A stretch of DNA of 64,000 nucleotides from Akkermansia muciniphila (GTDB taxonomy: Bacteria; Pseudomonadota; Gammaproteobacteria; Burkholderiales; Burkholderiaceae_C): positions 1 through 64,000 of the forward strand of contig CALQKH020000014.1 of the NCBI GenBank assembly GCA_943331105.2, written 5' to 3'. The first letter of the stretch is position 1, and every line of letters starts with the position of its first letter. The notes below the pieces were generated by a model that was not told the origin of the DNA, did not search any database, and saw only the letters and a program-made list of their open reading frames with translations. This document shows, piece after piece, positions 30,029-39,715 of the stretch. Both the position numbers and the translations under genes were made by a program.

Positions 30029-31210
30029 TCAGGATCTCTCGGAATGAGCACTGGCTGGCCGTAGCCGCCAGCCCCATTGCGATCCCCAGCCCACGACCGA
30101 CCCCACCACCCAGAACACAGGCCCCACCCCCGCCACCGCACCAGCAGCACCAAAAAGAACCGGCATGAGCACGCTGGAAGCGTTGATGCTCATCAGCCTC
30201 AGCGCCAGTGCCTCGCCATGTCGGTGTGGCGGAGTGATCTGGTGCAAAGTGCTCATGATCATAGGCTGCGCTGTGCCCAAGACCAGCCCCAACATGACCG
30301 AACACAAGCCCATCGCCCAAGCTGTGGGCATGAAGGGATAAAGCCCAAACAAGACTGCGGTACACGCCATTGAGCCCGTGATGATCTGGTACTCCTTGAC
30401 ATGGCGCGAGATGAAAGGCAAACACACGCGAATGAAGGTGGCCGCAATGGCAAAAGCACCCAAGATGGTGCCCACCACCGAAGCGCTGTAACCACGCTCA
30501 TGCCCCAGCACCGGGACCACAAAAGTATGCACATCCCAACAAGAGGACAACACCCAATTGACCCCCAGCAAACGGCGCATCATGGGCTCGGCCAGCAAAT
30601 CCATGGCTCGGCGGGGCTGAACCTCACCGGGCGCTGGGGGGGCATGCAACTCGGGCACTGCCCGCACCCAAAACCAAGTGCTCAAAGGCAACATGGCCAA
30701 CAACAAAAAAGCCCACTGAAAGCCTGCGATGTGGGCCGGTTGCGGTCCGGCAAAGTCAATCAACAAACCCGCCATCACCGGGCCCAAAAAATTGGAGATG
30801 GCAGGGCCGATCGACAGCCAACTGAAGGCCACACGCAGTTCAGCGGGGTTTTGGGCCATGCGGCCCACATGGCGCTGCAAGGCGATCACCGACATGCCCG
30901 TGGCACCGCCTGTGGCCAAGGCACTGAGGCACAAGACCGGGAAAACCGGCCAAATGGCCGACAAACTGGCCCCCACAGACGAGATGGCCACACTGATGAG
31001 CAGCGGTTTTTTGAGGCCCGTGCGGTCAACGTACCGGCCTGCAGGCAAGGCCAAAAAAACCTGGGTCAGGGCAAACAAAGCCAACAAGGCGCCCACAGCC
31101 AGAGGGCTGTAGCCTTGCTTCAAAGCCAGTAATGGCGTGGCCATGCGCATACCGGCCATGCAAGCGTGCAAGAAAATTTGGCCTGCGATCAGTTGAGGGA
31201 GTGTCTTCAT
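30029..31210 (-). CDS. MFS transporter
   Basis: This is an inner-membrane major facilitator with about 12 helices (393 residues). The motif-A-like loop LPAGRYVDRTGLKKPLLIS lies between helices 2 and 3. Substrate cannot be read from sequence; the general form suggests a drug or metabolite exporter. It is preceded by rmuC (31 bp) and followed by parE (69 bp) on the same strand. Confidence 0.85.
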   Translation of the reverse strand: MKTLPQLIAGQIFLHACMAGMRMATPLLALKQGYSPLAVGALLALFALTQVFLALPAGRYVDRTGLKKPLLISVAISSVGASLSAIWPVFPVLCLSALATGGATGMSVIALQRHVGRMAQNPAELRVAFSWLSIGPAISNFLGPVMAGLLIDFAGPQPAHIAGFQWAFLLLAMLPLSTWFWVRAVPELHAPPAPGEVQPRRAMDLLAEPMMRRLLGVNWVLSSCWDVHTFVVPVLGHERGYSASVVGTILGAFAIAATFIRVCLPFISRHVKEYQIITGSMACTAVLFGLYPFMPTAWAMGLCSVMLGLVLGTAQPMIMSTLHQITPPHRHGEALALRLMSINASSVLMPVLFGAAGAVAGVGPVFWVVGSVVGWGSQWGWRLRPASAHSERS

Positions 31211-31241
31211 GTCAGGTCACCCCCGGCTTTCACTGGACGGA

Positions 31242-32615
31242 TCAGTGCTCGCTGCCGGGCAACAAGGCCTGGGCCTCGGGTTCGGGCAAGGCATCCACTT
31301 GGCGCAATGCTCGGTTCATGACATTGCTGCGGGTCTGGGCCTGGTCCAGCGTGTTGAGCACCGTTTGGGTCTGGTTGCGCACCTTGTCCAAGACATCGCC
31401 AAACTTGCCAAACTCGGTCTTGACTGCGCCCAAAACCTGCCAGACTTCGCTGGAACGCTTTTCGAGCGCGAGGGTTCTGAAACCCATTTGCAAAGCATTG
31501 AGCATGGCCATCAGGTTGGTCGGGCCCGCCAACGTGACGCGGTGGTCGCGCTGCAGGGTCTCCATCAGGCCCGGACGGCGCAAAACTTCGGCGTAAAGCC
31601 CTTCAGTGGGCAAAAACATGACTGCAAAGTCGGTCGTGTGGGGGGGCTCCAAATACTTTTCTGCGATCGACTTGGCTTCAAGCTTGATGCGGGTCTCCAG
31701 CGCTTTGGCGCACAACTCGGCCTGCACCGGGTCAGCGCGACCTTGAGCCTCCAGCAAGCGCTCGTAGTCCTCGTTCGGAAACTTGGCATCGATCGGCAAC
31801 CAAACCGGCTCGCCATGGTCTGAACGACCTGGCAAGCGGATGGCAAAGTCCACCCGATTTTTGTCACCCGGGCGCGTGGCCACTTGCACCGCGTACTGCT
31901 CGGGCGTGAGCACTTGTTCCAGCAAAGACGCCAATTGCGCCTCGCCAAACATGCCCCGTGTTTTGACGTTGGTCAGCAGGTGCTTGAGATCGCCCACCCC
32001 TTGTGCCAAGGTGTTCATTTCGCCCAAGCCCTTGTGCACTTGCTCCAAACGATCAGCCACTTGTTTGAAGCTCTCGCCCAAACGGGCTTGCAATGTGGCT
32101 TGCAGCTTCTCGTCCACGGTCTGACGCATTTCGTCAAGCTTGGCGGCGTTGCTTTGCTGCAGCTGGGCCAATTGGGTTTCCATGGTGCCGCGCATCTCGG
32201 TCAGGCGCCTGGCATTGGCTTCAGACAAAGCGTTGACTTGCTGGGCCAAGCTGTCGGTCAGGCTTTTTTGCAACAAGGCCAATTGCTGGGCCAGCGCGTC
32301 GATTTGTTGGTTTTGGGTACGCGTGGCTTCGGCGCCTTGCTGCAGCAAAGACTGCTGGAACAAGCTGAGGTTCTGCATGGCCTCTTGCCGCCCCTGCACG
32401 CCAGACTGGCTGATTTCGGTGCGCAGTTCGCGTTCAAGCCGCTCCGACTGGACTTGCAGATGGCCAAACTGCTGTTGCAACCAAGCGGTTTGTTCGGCCA
32501 ACAGCTCAGCAGTTTCCTGCGCTTGCTCAGCGGGCGGAGCGTTGCGACGAAGCAGCAGCCAGGCCAACAACAACAGGTTCAGCCCCCCCAGGGCCAACAG
32601 GGCCCAATCGATCAT
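31242..32615 (-). CDS. rmuC: DNA recombination protein RmuC
   Basis: RmuC limits inversions at short inverted repeats and has a predicted nuclease-like fold. The 457-residue protein has an N-terminal membrane anchor (ALLALGGLNLLLLAWLLL), a long Gln-rich coiled coil (about residues 28-200) and the RmuC domain (MFGEAQLASLLEQVLTPEQY, LPIDAKFPNEDYERL, TDFAVMFLPTEGLYAEV). It overlaps the upstream dehydrogenase gene by 4 bp (ATGA). Confidence 0.95.
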   Translation of the reverse strand: MIDWALLALGGLNLLLLAWLLLRRNAPPAEQAQETAELLAEQTAWLQQQFGHLQVQSERLERELRTEISQSGVQGRQEAMQNLSLFQQSLLQQGAEATRTQNQQIDALAQQLALLQKSLTDSLAQQVNALSEANARRLTEMRGTMETQLAQLQQSNAAKLDEMRQTVDEKLQATLQARLGESFKQVADRLEQVHKGLGEMNTLAQGVGDLKHLLTNVKTRGMFGEAQLASLLEQVLTPEQYAVQVATRPGDKNRVDFAIRLPGRSDHGEPVWLPIDAKFPNEDYERLLEAQGRADPVQAELCAKALETRIKLEAKSIAEKYLEPPHTTDFAVMFLPTEGLYAEVLRRPGLMETLQRDHRVTLAGPTNLMAMLNALQMGFRTLALEKRSSEVWQVLGAVKTEFGKFGDVLDKVRNQTQTVLNTLDQAQTRSNVMNRALRQVDALPEPEAQALLPGSEH

Positions 32616-33598
32616 GCAGCAGGGCCTGGCAGCTTGTTCAAGGGGGTCAGGGCTTGGCCACGGGTCAGGTAAGCCACCAGGTTGTCAGCGGCCAGTTGGG
32701 CCATGGCCTTGCGGGTTTTGACCGTGCTGCTGGCGATGTGCGGAGTCAGAACCACATTGGGCACCTTGAGCAAATCGGGGTGCACCGAGGGCTCACCCTC
32801 GAACACATCAATGCCTGCTGCAGCGATTTGGCGCGCTGCCAGTGCTTTGGCCAAGGCCGCATCGTCCACAATGCCACCCCGCGCGATGTTGACCAGTGTG
32901 GCGGTGGGCTTCATTTGTGAAAGCTCGGCCGCGCCGATCGTGTGGTGCGACTCGGCACTGTAGGGCACGACCAGCATCACATGGTCTGCGCTTTTCAGGA
33001 GTTCTTGCTTGGAGACATAGGTGGCTTTGCAATCGGCTTCCAATTCAGCGCTCAAACGGCTGCGGTTGTGATAAATGACCTTCATGCCAAAGCCATGCGC
33101 CGCACGACGAGCAATGCCTTGACCGATGCGGCCCATGCCAATGATGCCAATGGTCGAGCCATGTACCTCAGCCCCCGCAAACATGTCGTAGCTCCACTTC
33201 GTCCACAAGCCTGCACGCAGGTAATGCTCACTCTCAGTCACGCGGCGGGCTGTGGCCATGAGCAAGGCAAAGCCAAAGTCGGCCGTGGTTTCGGTCAAGA
33301 CATCAGGGGTGTTGCTGGCCACCACCCCAGCGGCGGTCATGGCAGGCACATCAAAGTTGTTGTAACCCACAGCCATGTTGGCAACGATGCGCAACTGTGG
33401 GTTGGCCTGCAGCAACGCAGTGTCGATGCGCTCGCTGCCGGTGGTCAATGCGCCCACTTTGCCTTGCATGCGGCGTGTGAGCTCGTCAGCTGACCAGACT
33501 TGATCCGCCTGGTTGTTTTGCACATCAAACACCTGCTCAAGGGATTGCAGGACCTCGGGGAAGATGGCGCGGGCCACCAAAATGGAAGGTTTTGACAT
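32612..33598 (-). CDS. D-2-hydroxyacid dehydrogenase (glyoxylate/hydroxypyruvate reductase type)
   Basis: This NAD(P)-dependent reductase has 328 residues. The Rossmann stretch is IGIIGMGRIGQGIARR. The catalytic Arg lies in NIARGGIVDD, the Glu in DVFEGEP and the His in LTPHIASSTVKTR. The GRHPR/glycerate dehydrogenase group is the best fit; exact substrate is inferred. I start at 33598 (MSKPSILVA), whose first base overlaps the stop of the upstream antiporter gene (TGATG), and discard the 20-residue extension lying inside that gene. Confidence 0.9.
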   Translation of the reverse strand: MSKPSILVARAIFPEVLQSLEQVFDVQNNQADQVWSADELTRRMQGKVGALTTGSERIDTALLQANPQLRIVANMAVGYNNFDVPAMTAAGVVASNTPDVLTETTADFGFALLMATARRVTESEHYLRAGLWTKWSYDMFAGAEVHGSTIGIIGMGRIGQGIARRAAHGFGMKVIYHNRSRLSAELEADCKATYVSKQELLKSADHVMLVVPYSAESHHTIGAAELSQMKPTATLVNIARGGIVDDAALAKALAARQIAAAGIDVFEGEPSVHPDLLKVPNVVLTPHIASSTVKTRKAMAQLAADNLVAYLTRGQALTPLNKLPGPAA

Positions 33599-35022
33599 CA
33601 TTTGAACCAGATAAAACTCATCACCACAAACAAGGGCACCAAAATGCCACCTGACCACAACATGTAGCCAAAGAAGCTGGGCATTTTGACGCCACGGTCT
33701 TCGGCGATGGCCTTGACCATCAAATTGGGTGCATTGCCAATGTAGGTGTTGGCGCCCATGAACACGGCTCCGGCCGAGATGGCTGCCAAGGTTGGCGCCA
33801 AGGTGGTCATCAAGACTTGAGGGTCTCCACCTGCTGTGTTGAAAAACACCAAATAAGTGGGCGCGTTGTCCAAGAACGAACTCAGTGCACCTGTGATCCA
33901 GAAATACATCAACACGTCGGGGCTGCCATCGGGCTGGGTCACGGCCTGCACCACCGCACCAAATGGCCCGTTGACACCCGCTTTGAGCATGGCGATCACT
34001 GGGATGATGGTGAGAAAGATGCCCGCAAACAGCTTGGCCACCTCGGCCATGGGAGCCCAGCCAAACTGGTTATCGGCGTGCACCTGACTGGGCGTGATTT
34101 TGAGCGAAACAAGCGCGACCACCACCAAGCCGATGTCACGCAAAATGCCAGGCAAGCCCACCTCAGTGCCATAAATGCTGAACGAAACCGGCGACTTCCA
34201 AAAGCCGCTCATCAACACCAGAGCCACCACGGCGCCAAGCAACACAAAGTTGATGCCGCCATCAAAGCCAATGGCCTTGGAGTCGGGCGTGGGGTCTTTC
34301 GGCAACAACTCTTCACGGCGGTGGTAGAACCAAGAGTCGATCAGGTAAAAAATGGCCAACAGACTGCCCACCATGAACAAGGTTTCGGGCAAGAGTGTTT
34401 TCACAGTCCAGAAAAAATCCACCCCCTTGAGAAAGCCCAAAAACAAAGGCGGGTCGCCCAAGGGCGTCAATGCACCACCCGCGTTGGACACGATGAAGAT
34501 GAAGAAAACCACCACATGGGCCACATGTTTGCGGTTGTCATTGGCACGGATCAAGGGACGGATCAGCAACATCGAAGCCCCCGTGGTGCCCATGAAACTG
34601 GCCAAAAAAGCACCGATGGCCAAGATGGCAGTGTTCAAACCAGGACTGCCATGCAAATTGCCACGGATGAAAATACCCCCGGACACGGTGAACAAAGCTG
34701 TCAACAAAATGATGAAAGGGATGTATTCGGCAAACAGCGCATGCACCATGTTGACGCCCGCTGCTGCAGGGCCAAACACCACGGCAAATGGGACCAAAAA
34801 TGCCAAACCCCAAGCTGCGGCCACTTTGCCGTAATGGTGGTGCCAAAAATGCGGGACCAGCAAAGGCATCAGGGCAATCGACAACAAAATGCCAGCAAAA
34901 GGCACACCCCAAACGGCGGACAATTGCGAACCGTCAAAATCAGCCGCAAAAGCCCCACTGGACATGGCCAGCAACATTGGCACAGCCAGCCAAGCGTTCC
35001 ATCTCGTACCCAATCGCGTCAT
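33598..35022 (-). CDS. sodium:proton antiporter-like membrane protein (NhaD/ArsB superfamily)
   Basis: This 474-residue integral membrane protein has about 11-12 helices and an N-terminal signal-like helix (PMLLAMSSGAFA). Blocks typical of the ion transporter superfamily include ASFMGTTGASMLLIRPLIRAN, NAGGALTPLGDPPLFLG and the mirrored SSFLDNAPTYLVFFN and GANTYIGNAPNLMVKAIAE. Na+/H+ exchange is the usual annotation, though an organic anion is not excluded. It lies 53 bp after pncB and starts a chain of overlapping genes down to rmuC. Confidence 0.85.
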   Translation of the reverse strand: MTRLGTRWNAWLAVPMLLAMSSGAFAADFDGSQLSAVWGVPFAGILLSIALMPLLVPHFWHHHYGKVAAAWGLAFLVPFAVVFGPAAAGVNMVHALFAEYIPFIILLTALFTVSGGIFIRGNLHGSPGLNTAILAIGAFLASFMGTTGASMLLIRPLIRANDNRKHVAHVVVFFIFIVSNAGGALTPLGDPPLFLGFLKGVDFFWTVKTLLPETLFMVGSLLAIFYLIDSWFYHRREELLPKDPTPDSKAIGFDGGINFVLLGAVVALVLMSGFWKSPVSFSIYGTEVGLPGILRDIGLVVVALVSLKITPSQVHADNQFGWAPMAEVAKLFAGIFLTIIPVIAMLKAGVNGPFGAVVQAVTQPDGSPDVLMYFWITGALSSFLDNAPTYLVFFNTAGGDPQVLMTTLAPTLAAISAGAVFMGANTYIGNAPNLMVKAIAEDRGVKMPSFFGYMLWSGGILVPLFVVMSFIWFK

Positions 35023-35075
35023 CGGTGCAACTCCTGTAAAAAGGTGGCGTATGTTAACGGGCGCCTTAATCCTTT

Positions 35076-36260
35076 TCAGACCGCTGAAGAAATTTCAAAC
35101 ACTTGGCTCAAATAAGCCAAGTACTTCTCGTCTTCACACATGCCTTTGCCGGGGGAATCTGACAATTTGGCCACAGGCTGACCGTTACACCGGGTCATCT
35201 TGATGACAATTTGCAGCGCTTCATAGCCCAGATCGTTGGTCAGGTTGGTGCCCACGCCAAAAGCCAACTGACAACGGCCCCGAAATTGCTCAAAGAGCTC
35301 AATGGTGCGCGGCACGGTCAGGCTGTCACTGAAAATCAGTGTCTTGGTCTTGGGGTCGACCCGATTTTGCTGGTAGTGCGCGATCATGCGCTCACCCCAA
35401 GTGAAAGGGTCGCCGCTGTCGTGCCGTGCGCCGTCAAAAAGCTTGCAAAAATACAGGTCAAAGTCGCGCAAAAAGGCATTGAAACCGTACACATCGCTCA
35501 GCGCAATGCCCAGGTCTCCCCGGTACTCTTTGGCCCAAGACTCGAAAGCAAACACCTGGCTGTCGCGCAAACGGGGGCCCAACGCCTGAGCGGCCTGCAG
35601 GTACTCGTGCGCCATGGTGCCCAAGGGCGTCAGGCCCAGCAAATAAGCGTAATAAACATTGCTGGTGCCCGCAAACTGGCCCTCGGGGCCGGTGCCTAAT
35701 CGGGCCGACAACACGCGCAAGACTTCCTCGTGCCAGGCCCTTGAAAAACGCCTGCGCGTGCCGTAGTCGGCAATCTTCAAGGTTTCAAGGCCAGTGGCCT
35801 GCAACTGGGCGATTTTGGTGTCCAAACGGCGGCGACCTTCCATGAGGTCGGGCACTTTTTGGGTGTTTCGAAAGTAGACCTCATTGACAATGGCCAGCAC
35901 CGGGATTTCAAACAAAATCGTGTGCAACCAAGGGCCGCGAATCGTGATGTCGATCTCACCTGTGGGCAGTGGCAAGACCTCGATGCATTTTTCGTTGAGC
36001 TTGAACAGACCCAAAAAATCTACAAAGTCGCTTTTGATAAAGCGCAGCGACCGCAGGTAATGCAGCTCCGTCTCCTTGAAGCTCAGGCTGCACAGGGAGC
36101 GTATTTCCCGGCGAATCTCTTCGGCAAAAGGCGCCAGGGGCACACCCGGGTTGCGGCACTTGAACTTGTATTCGACCTGCGCCCCCGGAAACTGGTGCAG
36201 CACGACCTGCATCATGGTGAATTTGTACAGGTCGGTGTCGAGCAAACTGGTGATGATCAT
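35076..36260 (-). CDS. pncB: nicotinate phosphoribosyltransferase
   Basis: PncB makes nicotinate mononucleotide from nicotinate and PRPP in NAD salvage. Diagnostic stretches are [20 protein letters not shown] at the N-terminus, [23 protein letters not shown] ([12 protein letters not shown]), [13 protein letters not shown] with EY, and [16 protein letters not shown]. The length of 394 matches the E. coli type. It is preceded by about 80 bp without a gene after the livF end. Confidence 0.96.
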   Translation of the reverse strand: MIITSLLDTDLYKFTMMQVVLHQFPGAQVEYKFKCRNPGVPLAPFAEEIRREIRSLCSLSFKETELHYLRSLRFIKSDFVDFLGLFKLNEKCIEVLPLPTGEIDITIRGPWLHTILFEIPVLAIVNEVYFRNTQKVPDLMEGRRRLDTKIAQLQATGLETLKIADYGTRRRFSRAWHEEVLRVLSARLGTGPEGQFAGTSNVYYAYLLGLTPLGTMAHEYLQAAQALGPRLRDSQVFAFESWAKEYRGDLGIALSDVYGFNAFLRDFDLYFCKLFDGARHDSGDPFTWGERMIAHYQQNRVDPKTKTLIFSDSLTVPRTIELFEQFRGRCQLAFGVGTNLTNDLGYEALQIVIKMTRCNGQPVAKLSDSPGKGMCEDEKYLAYLSQVFEISSAV

Positions 36261-36341
36261 GGTGGGTGTTGTCTCTGACGGCTGGTACCGTTTGTTCTTG
36301 TGGATCAGTGTAAGGGATGCCTGACCTCGGACAAATCTGGC

Positions 36342-36992
36342 TCAAACCAACGTTTGCAGGCGTCCACTGGTCAAGACGAGCACGCGCTGGGCATGTCCCG
36401 ACAAAATATTGTTTTGCTCGGCCACCAGCATGGCCACGCCCTCACGGGCCAGCTGCAACAGGGCGTCACGCATGGCCGCCACCAGCACCGGGGCAATGCC
36501 CTCGCAAGGCTCGTCCAGCAGCAACAGGCGCGGGGCGATCATCAGGGTGCGTGCCAGTGCCAGCATTTGCTGCTCGCCCCCGCTCATTTGGCTGGCCGGG
36601 CGGTGCAGCATGGTTTGCAGCTGTGGAAACAAAGACATCACACGGTCAAAGCGCTGCGCGGGCGTGGCCTGGGCATTTGAACCCGAAGGTGCGGCGATCC
36701 ACAGGTTTTCTTTCACCGACAAGCCGGTGAACAAGCGCCGGTCCTCTGCCACGAAACCCAGACCCGCTTGGGCGCGTCGGTGCGCGGGCCAAGCTTGTAT
36801 GGGTTCGTTTTGCCAGGTGATTCGGCCTTGCGCCCGCGGGCCAATGCCGATCAGGCTTTGCAGCAGGGTGGATTTGCCAGCGCCGTTCAGGCCTTGAATG
36901 ACGACCAGCTCGCCCTCGCCCACCGACAAGCTCACCTCGAACAAGGCCTGGGCTTGACCGTACCAAGCGTTCAGACCTTTAACGGTGAGCAT
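36342..36992 (-). CDS. livF: branched-chain amino-acid-type ABC transporter ATPase (LivF)
   Basis: This 216-residue ATPase has Walker A GLNGAGKSTLLQSL, the signature MSGGEQQMLALARTL and Walker B LLLLDEPCEGIAP. LivF-type ATPases pair with LivG on HAAT-family importers for amino acids, amides or urea. It overlaps livG by 14 bp and closes the operon. The substrate cannot be assigned because no binding-protein gene is present. Confidence 0.9.
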   Translation of the reverse strand: MLTVKGLNAWYGQAQALFEVSLSVGEGELVVIQGLNGAGKSTLLQSLIGIGPRAQGRITWQNEPIQAWPAHRRAQAGLGFVAEDRRLFTGLSVKENLWIAAPSGSNAQATPAQRFDRVMSLFPQLQTMLHRPASQMSGGEQQMLALARTLMIAPRLLLLDEPCEGIAPVLVAAMRDALLQLAREGVAMLVAEQNNILSGHAQRVLVLTSGRLQTLV

Positions 36993-37806
36993 CGCGCAAA
37001 CCTTTCAGGTCGAAGTCGAGCCCCAGGTAACGCTCGCGCACCTGCGGGTCCTGGGCCACCACTTCAGGCAGGCCATCGGCCACCAAACGGCCTTGCATCA
37101 GCACCAGCACCCGGTCCGCCACGCCAAACACGGCGTCCATGTTGTGCTCGGTATAGAGCACCGTCACGCCTTGCAATGCCACCTGGCGCACCAGCGCCAT
37201 CATGTCGGCCCGCTCGGCCAGGGCCAATCCGGCAGCAGGTTCGTCCAGCAGCAGCAAGGACGGACTTTTGGCCGGCTCCCCATCGGCTGCCACAACAGCG
37301 TCTGCTTCAGGGAGGCCCGCCAGGGCCATGGCCAGCTCCAAGCGCTTTTTGGCACCATAGGGCAAATCAGTCACCGTGGCATGCGCCTGGGTCTGCAGGC
37401 CCGCTTGAATGGCCAGTTGCATGGCACGCTCGGGTTGGCGTCGGTCAAGCCTGTCCCACCAGGCCAATGGCGCCGAAGTGCGCAGCACCAATTGGATGTT
37501 TTGCAGCACGGTGAGCGCCTCAAAAGTTTGCGCCACTTGAAAAGTGCGCGCCACGCCCAGGCGTTGGCGCTCGGCAGGTGGTTTGCCCAAAAGGGACTGG
37601 CCCTGCCACATCACCTCACCCGCCGAGGGCACTTGCTGGCCCGCCAAGCAGGCAAAACAGGTCGACTTGCCCGCGCCGTTGGGGCCGATCAGGGCCACGC
37701 ACTGGCCTGTGGACACCGAAAAGTCCACGCCATCGAGCGCCCGCACGCCTCCAAAGTGCTTGGCCAGGGCTTTGACTTGCAGTGCCACGGAGGTTTGGGG
37801 GCTCAT
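36979..37806 (-). CDS. livG: branched-chain amino-acid-type ABC transporter ATPase (LivG)
   Basis: This 275-residue ATPase has Walker A IGPNGAGKSTCFACL and Walker B SLLLLDEPAAGLA. The signature region DLPYGAKKRLELAMAL is the LivG form (LPYG in place of LSGG). An insertion of about 16 residues (GLPEADAVVAADGEPA) sits between signature and Walker B. The start ATG at 37806 overlaps the permease stop (ATGA); the longer frame to 38274 is the permease read in another frame. Confidence 0.9.
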   Translation of the reverse strand: MSPQTSVALQVKALAKHFGGVRALDGVDFSVSTGQCVALIGPNGAGKSTCFACLAGQQVPSAGEVMWQGQSLLGKPPAERQRLGVARTFQVAQTFEALTVLQNIQLVLRTSAPLAWWDRLDRRQPERAMQLAIQAGLQTQAHATVTDLPYGAKKRLELAMALAGLPEADAVVAADGEPAKSPSLLLLDEPAAGLALAERADMMALVRQVALQGVTVLYTEHNMDAVFGVADRVLVLMQGRLVADGLPEVVAQDPQVRERYLGLDFDLKGLRDAHR

Positions 37807-39674
37807 GCAGCAACACCTTTGCTTGGGCGAAAGCGTTGCAACAAAAGCTGCAGCCCACCCAACACACCACTGGGGGCCAGCACCATCACGAGCATGATCA
37901 CCACACCCAACACCCCGCGCCAATACTCCAGCCCCCGGCCGAGTTCGGCCCCGCCCCACACCAGCAGCGCACTGCCCACCGCCGAGCCCCACAGCTGGTG
38001 CACGCCGCCCAGCAAAATCACCAACAGGGCATCGACCGACATGGCCACCGAAGCCACCGACGGGAATACCGCGCCTTTGAAGGCGGCCCACAAGCCACCG
38101 GCCAATCCAGCCAAAGTGGCGCTGCCCACAAAAACCTGGTATCGCAGCGCCTGCACCGGCAAACCGCTGGCGGCCGCCCGCAGCGGCGCATCCCGCAAAG
38201 CCTGCAAAGCCGCACCCCGGCTCGAGCGGGCCGCGCGGGCCATGGCTGCCAAGGCCAAGAGCATGAAGGCGCACAGCACAGCATCCGCCAATGCCCGCGA
38301 TTCGGGCGCGATCAAGCGCAAACCAATCAAGCCGTTGTCACCGCCCGTCAGGCCCACCCATTGCGTGGCACCTGCCCAAATCATTTGCGCCAGCGCCAGC
38401 GACAGCATGGCCAAGTACACCCCGCTGCTGCGCACCACCAAAGCCCCAAAAGCCAAAGCCACGGCAAACGCCAGCGCCATGCCTGCCGCCAAAGCGGTGA
38501 GCAAACCTGCGCCCCCATGCAGGTGCGCCAGTGCAGCGCCATAGGCACCTAACGCAAAAAATGCTGCATGGCCAAAACTGACCAAGCCGCCCAAAGCCAT
38601 CATCCACTGCAGGCTCAGGCCAAACAGCATCATCACCATCACATCTTCGGCCAGGCTGCGGCCGTAATCGCCCTGCCCCCAAGCCAGCAGCGTCAAGCCG
38701 ACAAAGCTGGCCACAAACAGCCAGCGACCCACCATGCCCACCGGCCAAAGTGCAAACACCGGCACGCTCTCACGTTGCTCGGCATGCGCGGACGACCCCG
38801 CCAAGCCCTGCGGCCGCCAAACCAGCACCACCGCCATGGTCAAAAACACCAGCACCAAAGTCGCTTGCGGAAAAAAACTCAAGCCCAAGGCGTGGATCAC
38901 CCCAATCAGCACCGCCGCTGCAAACGCCCCGCCGATGCTGCCCAACCCCCCTGTGACCACGACCACAAAGGTCTCGACCACCACGTTCACGTCCATTTGC
39001 AAATGCGCAGGTTCTCGCGGCAACTGCAGCGCACCGGCCAGACCCGCCAAACCGCAGCCCAGCACGACCACGCCCAGCATGAGGGGCGCCGGGTTCACAC
39101 CCAGGGCGCCCAGCATCTCGCGGTCTTGCGTCGCGGCTTTCACGCGCTGGCCCCACAGCGTGCGCGTCAGCAACAGGTGCAAGCCCAGCCAAACCAAAGG
39201 CCCAAGCACCAGGGTGAACAGTTGCCAAGTTGGAAAAAACGACTCGCCCAGCTGGATGGCACCCTTGAGACCCGGAAAGCGCGGCGCGAACACCTCTTCA
39301 GGGCCAAAGAACCAGCGCATCGCATCGTGCAGCGCGAGCGTCAAGCCAAAGGTGGCCACCAATTGGTAAAGCTGAGGCGCGTGGCGCATGCGCTTGAGCA
39401 GCAGCACCTCGGTCACAGCCCCCAGCAAGGCCGCCACACACGCGCCCATCAAGATCACCGCGCCATAACCCCAGGCGGTGCCCGCCATGTCGGGCCACCA
39501 GTGGGTGACCGCGTGGGCCGACCACAAAGCGCCCAGCATGAAAAAACTGCCGTGCGCGAAGTTGACGATCCGGGTCACGCCAAAAATCAGCGTCAACCCG
39601 GAAGCCATTAAGAACAAAGTGGTGGCGTGGCTCAGGCCGTTGAGCAGTTGCAGCGCCAGTGCTTCGAATCCCAA
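37803..39674 (-). CDS. fused LivH-LivM ABC permease
   Basis: Both permease subunits of a LIV-type importer are in one 623-residue chain. The N-terminal half (about 1-290) is LivH-like, with SGLTLIFGVTRIVNFAHGSF and VVVVTGGLGSIGGAF. The C-terminal half (about 320-610) is LivM-like, with LSLQWMMALGGLVSFGHAAFF, GVYLAMLSLALAQM and LLVILLGGVHQLWGSA. They are joined by a hydrophilic linker (PQGLAGSSAHAEQRESV). A TTG at 39672-39674 must be the start, since a stop lies 15-18 nt upstream in frame and no ATG intervenes. Such fusions are known but are less common than separate livH and livM. Confidence 0.92.
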   Translation of the reverse strand: MGFEALALQLLNGLSHATTLFLMASGLTLIFGVTRIVNFAHGSFFMLGALWSAHAVTHWWPDMAGTAWGYGAVILMGACVAALLGAVTEVLLLKRMRHAPQLYQLVATFGLTLALHDAMRWFFGPEEVFAPRFPGLKGAIQLGESFFPTWQLFTLVLGPLVWLGLHLLLTRTLWGQRVKAATQDREMLGALGVNPAPLMLGVVVLGCGLAGLAGALQLPREPAHLQMDVNVVVETFVVVVTGGLGSIGGAFAAAVLIGVIHALGLSFFPQATLVLVFLTMAVVLVWRPQGLAGSSAHAEQRESVPVFALWPVGMVGRWLFVASFVGLTLLAWGQGDYGRSLAEDVMVMMLFGLSLQWMMALGGLVSFGHAAFFALGAYGAALAHLHGGAGLLTALAAGMALAFAVALAFGALVVRSSGVYLAMLSLALAQMIWAGATQWVGLTGGDNGLIGLRLIAPESRALADAVLCAFMLLALAAMARAARSSRGAALQALRDAPLRAAASGLPVQALRYQVFVGSATLAGLAGGLWAAFKGAVFPSVASVAMSVDALLVILLGGVHQLWGSAVGSALLVWGGAELGRGLEYWRGVLGVVIMLVMVLAPSGVLGGLQLLLQRFRPSKGVAA

Positions 39675-39715
39675 TTCAGGCCCTTGTCTTTAAAAAAAAC
39701 GGGTTGGGATCAAAG

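Noticed and set aside
36979..38274. 431-codon version of LivG
   Set aside because: The first 156 codons or so are the permease gene read in another frame; the ATGA overlap at 37803-37806 fixes the start.
33817..38544. Long plus-strand frames opposite the antiporter and the liv genes (33817-35115, 36985-38544)
   Set aside because: They are shadow frames caused by high GC; the minus strand carries well-supported membrane proteins and ATPases.
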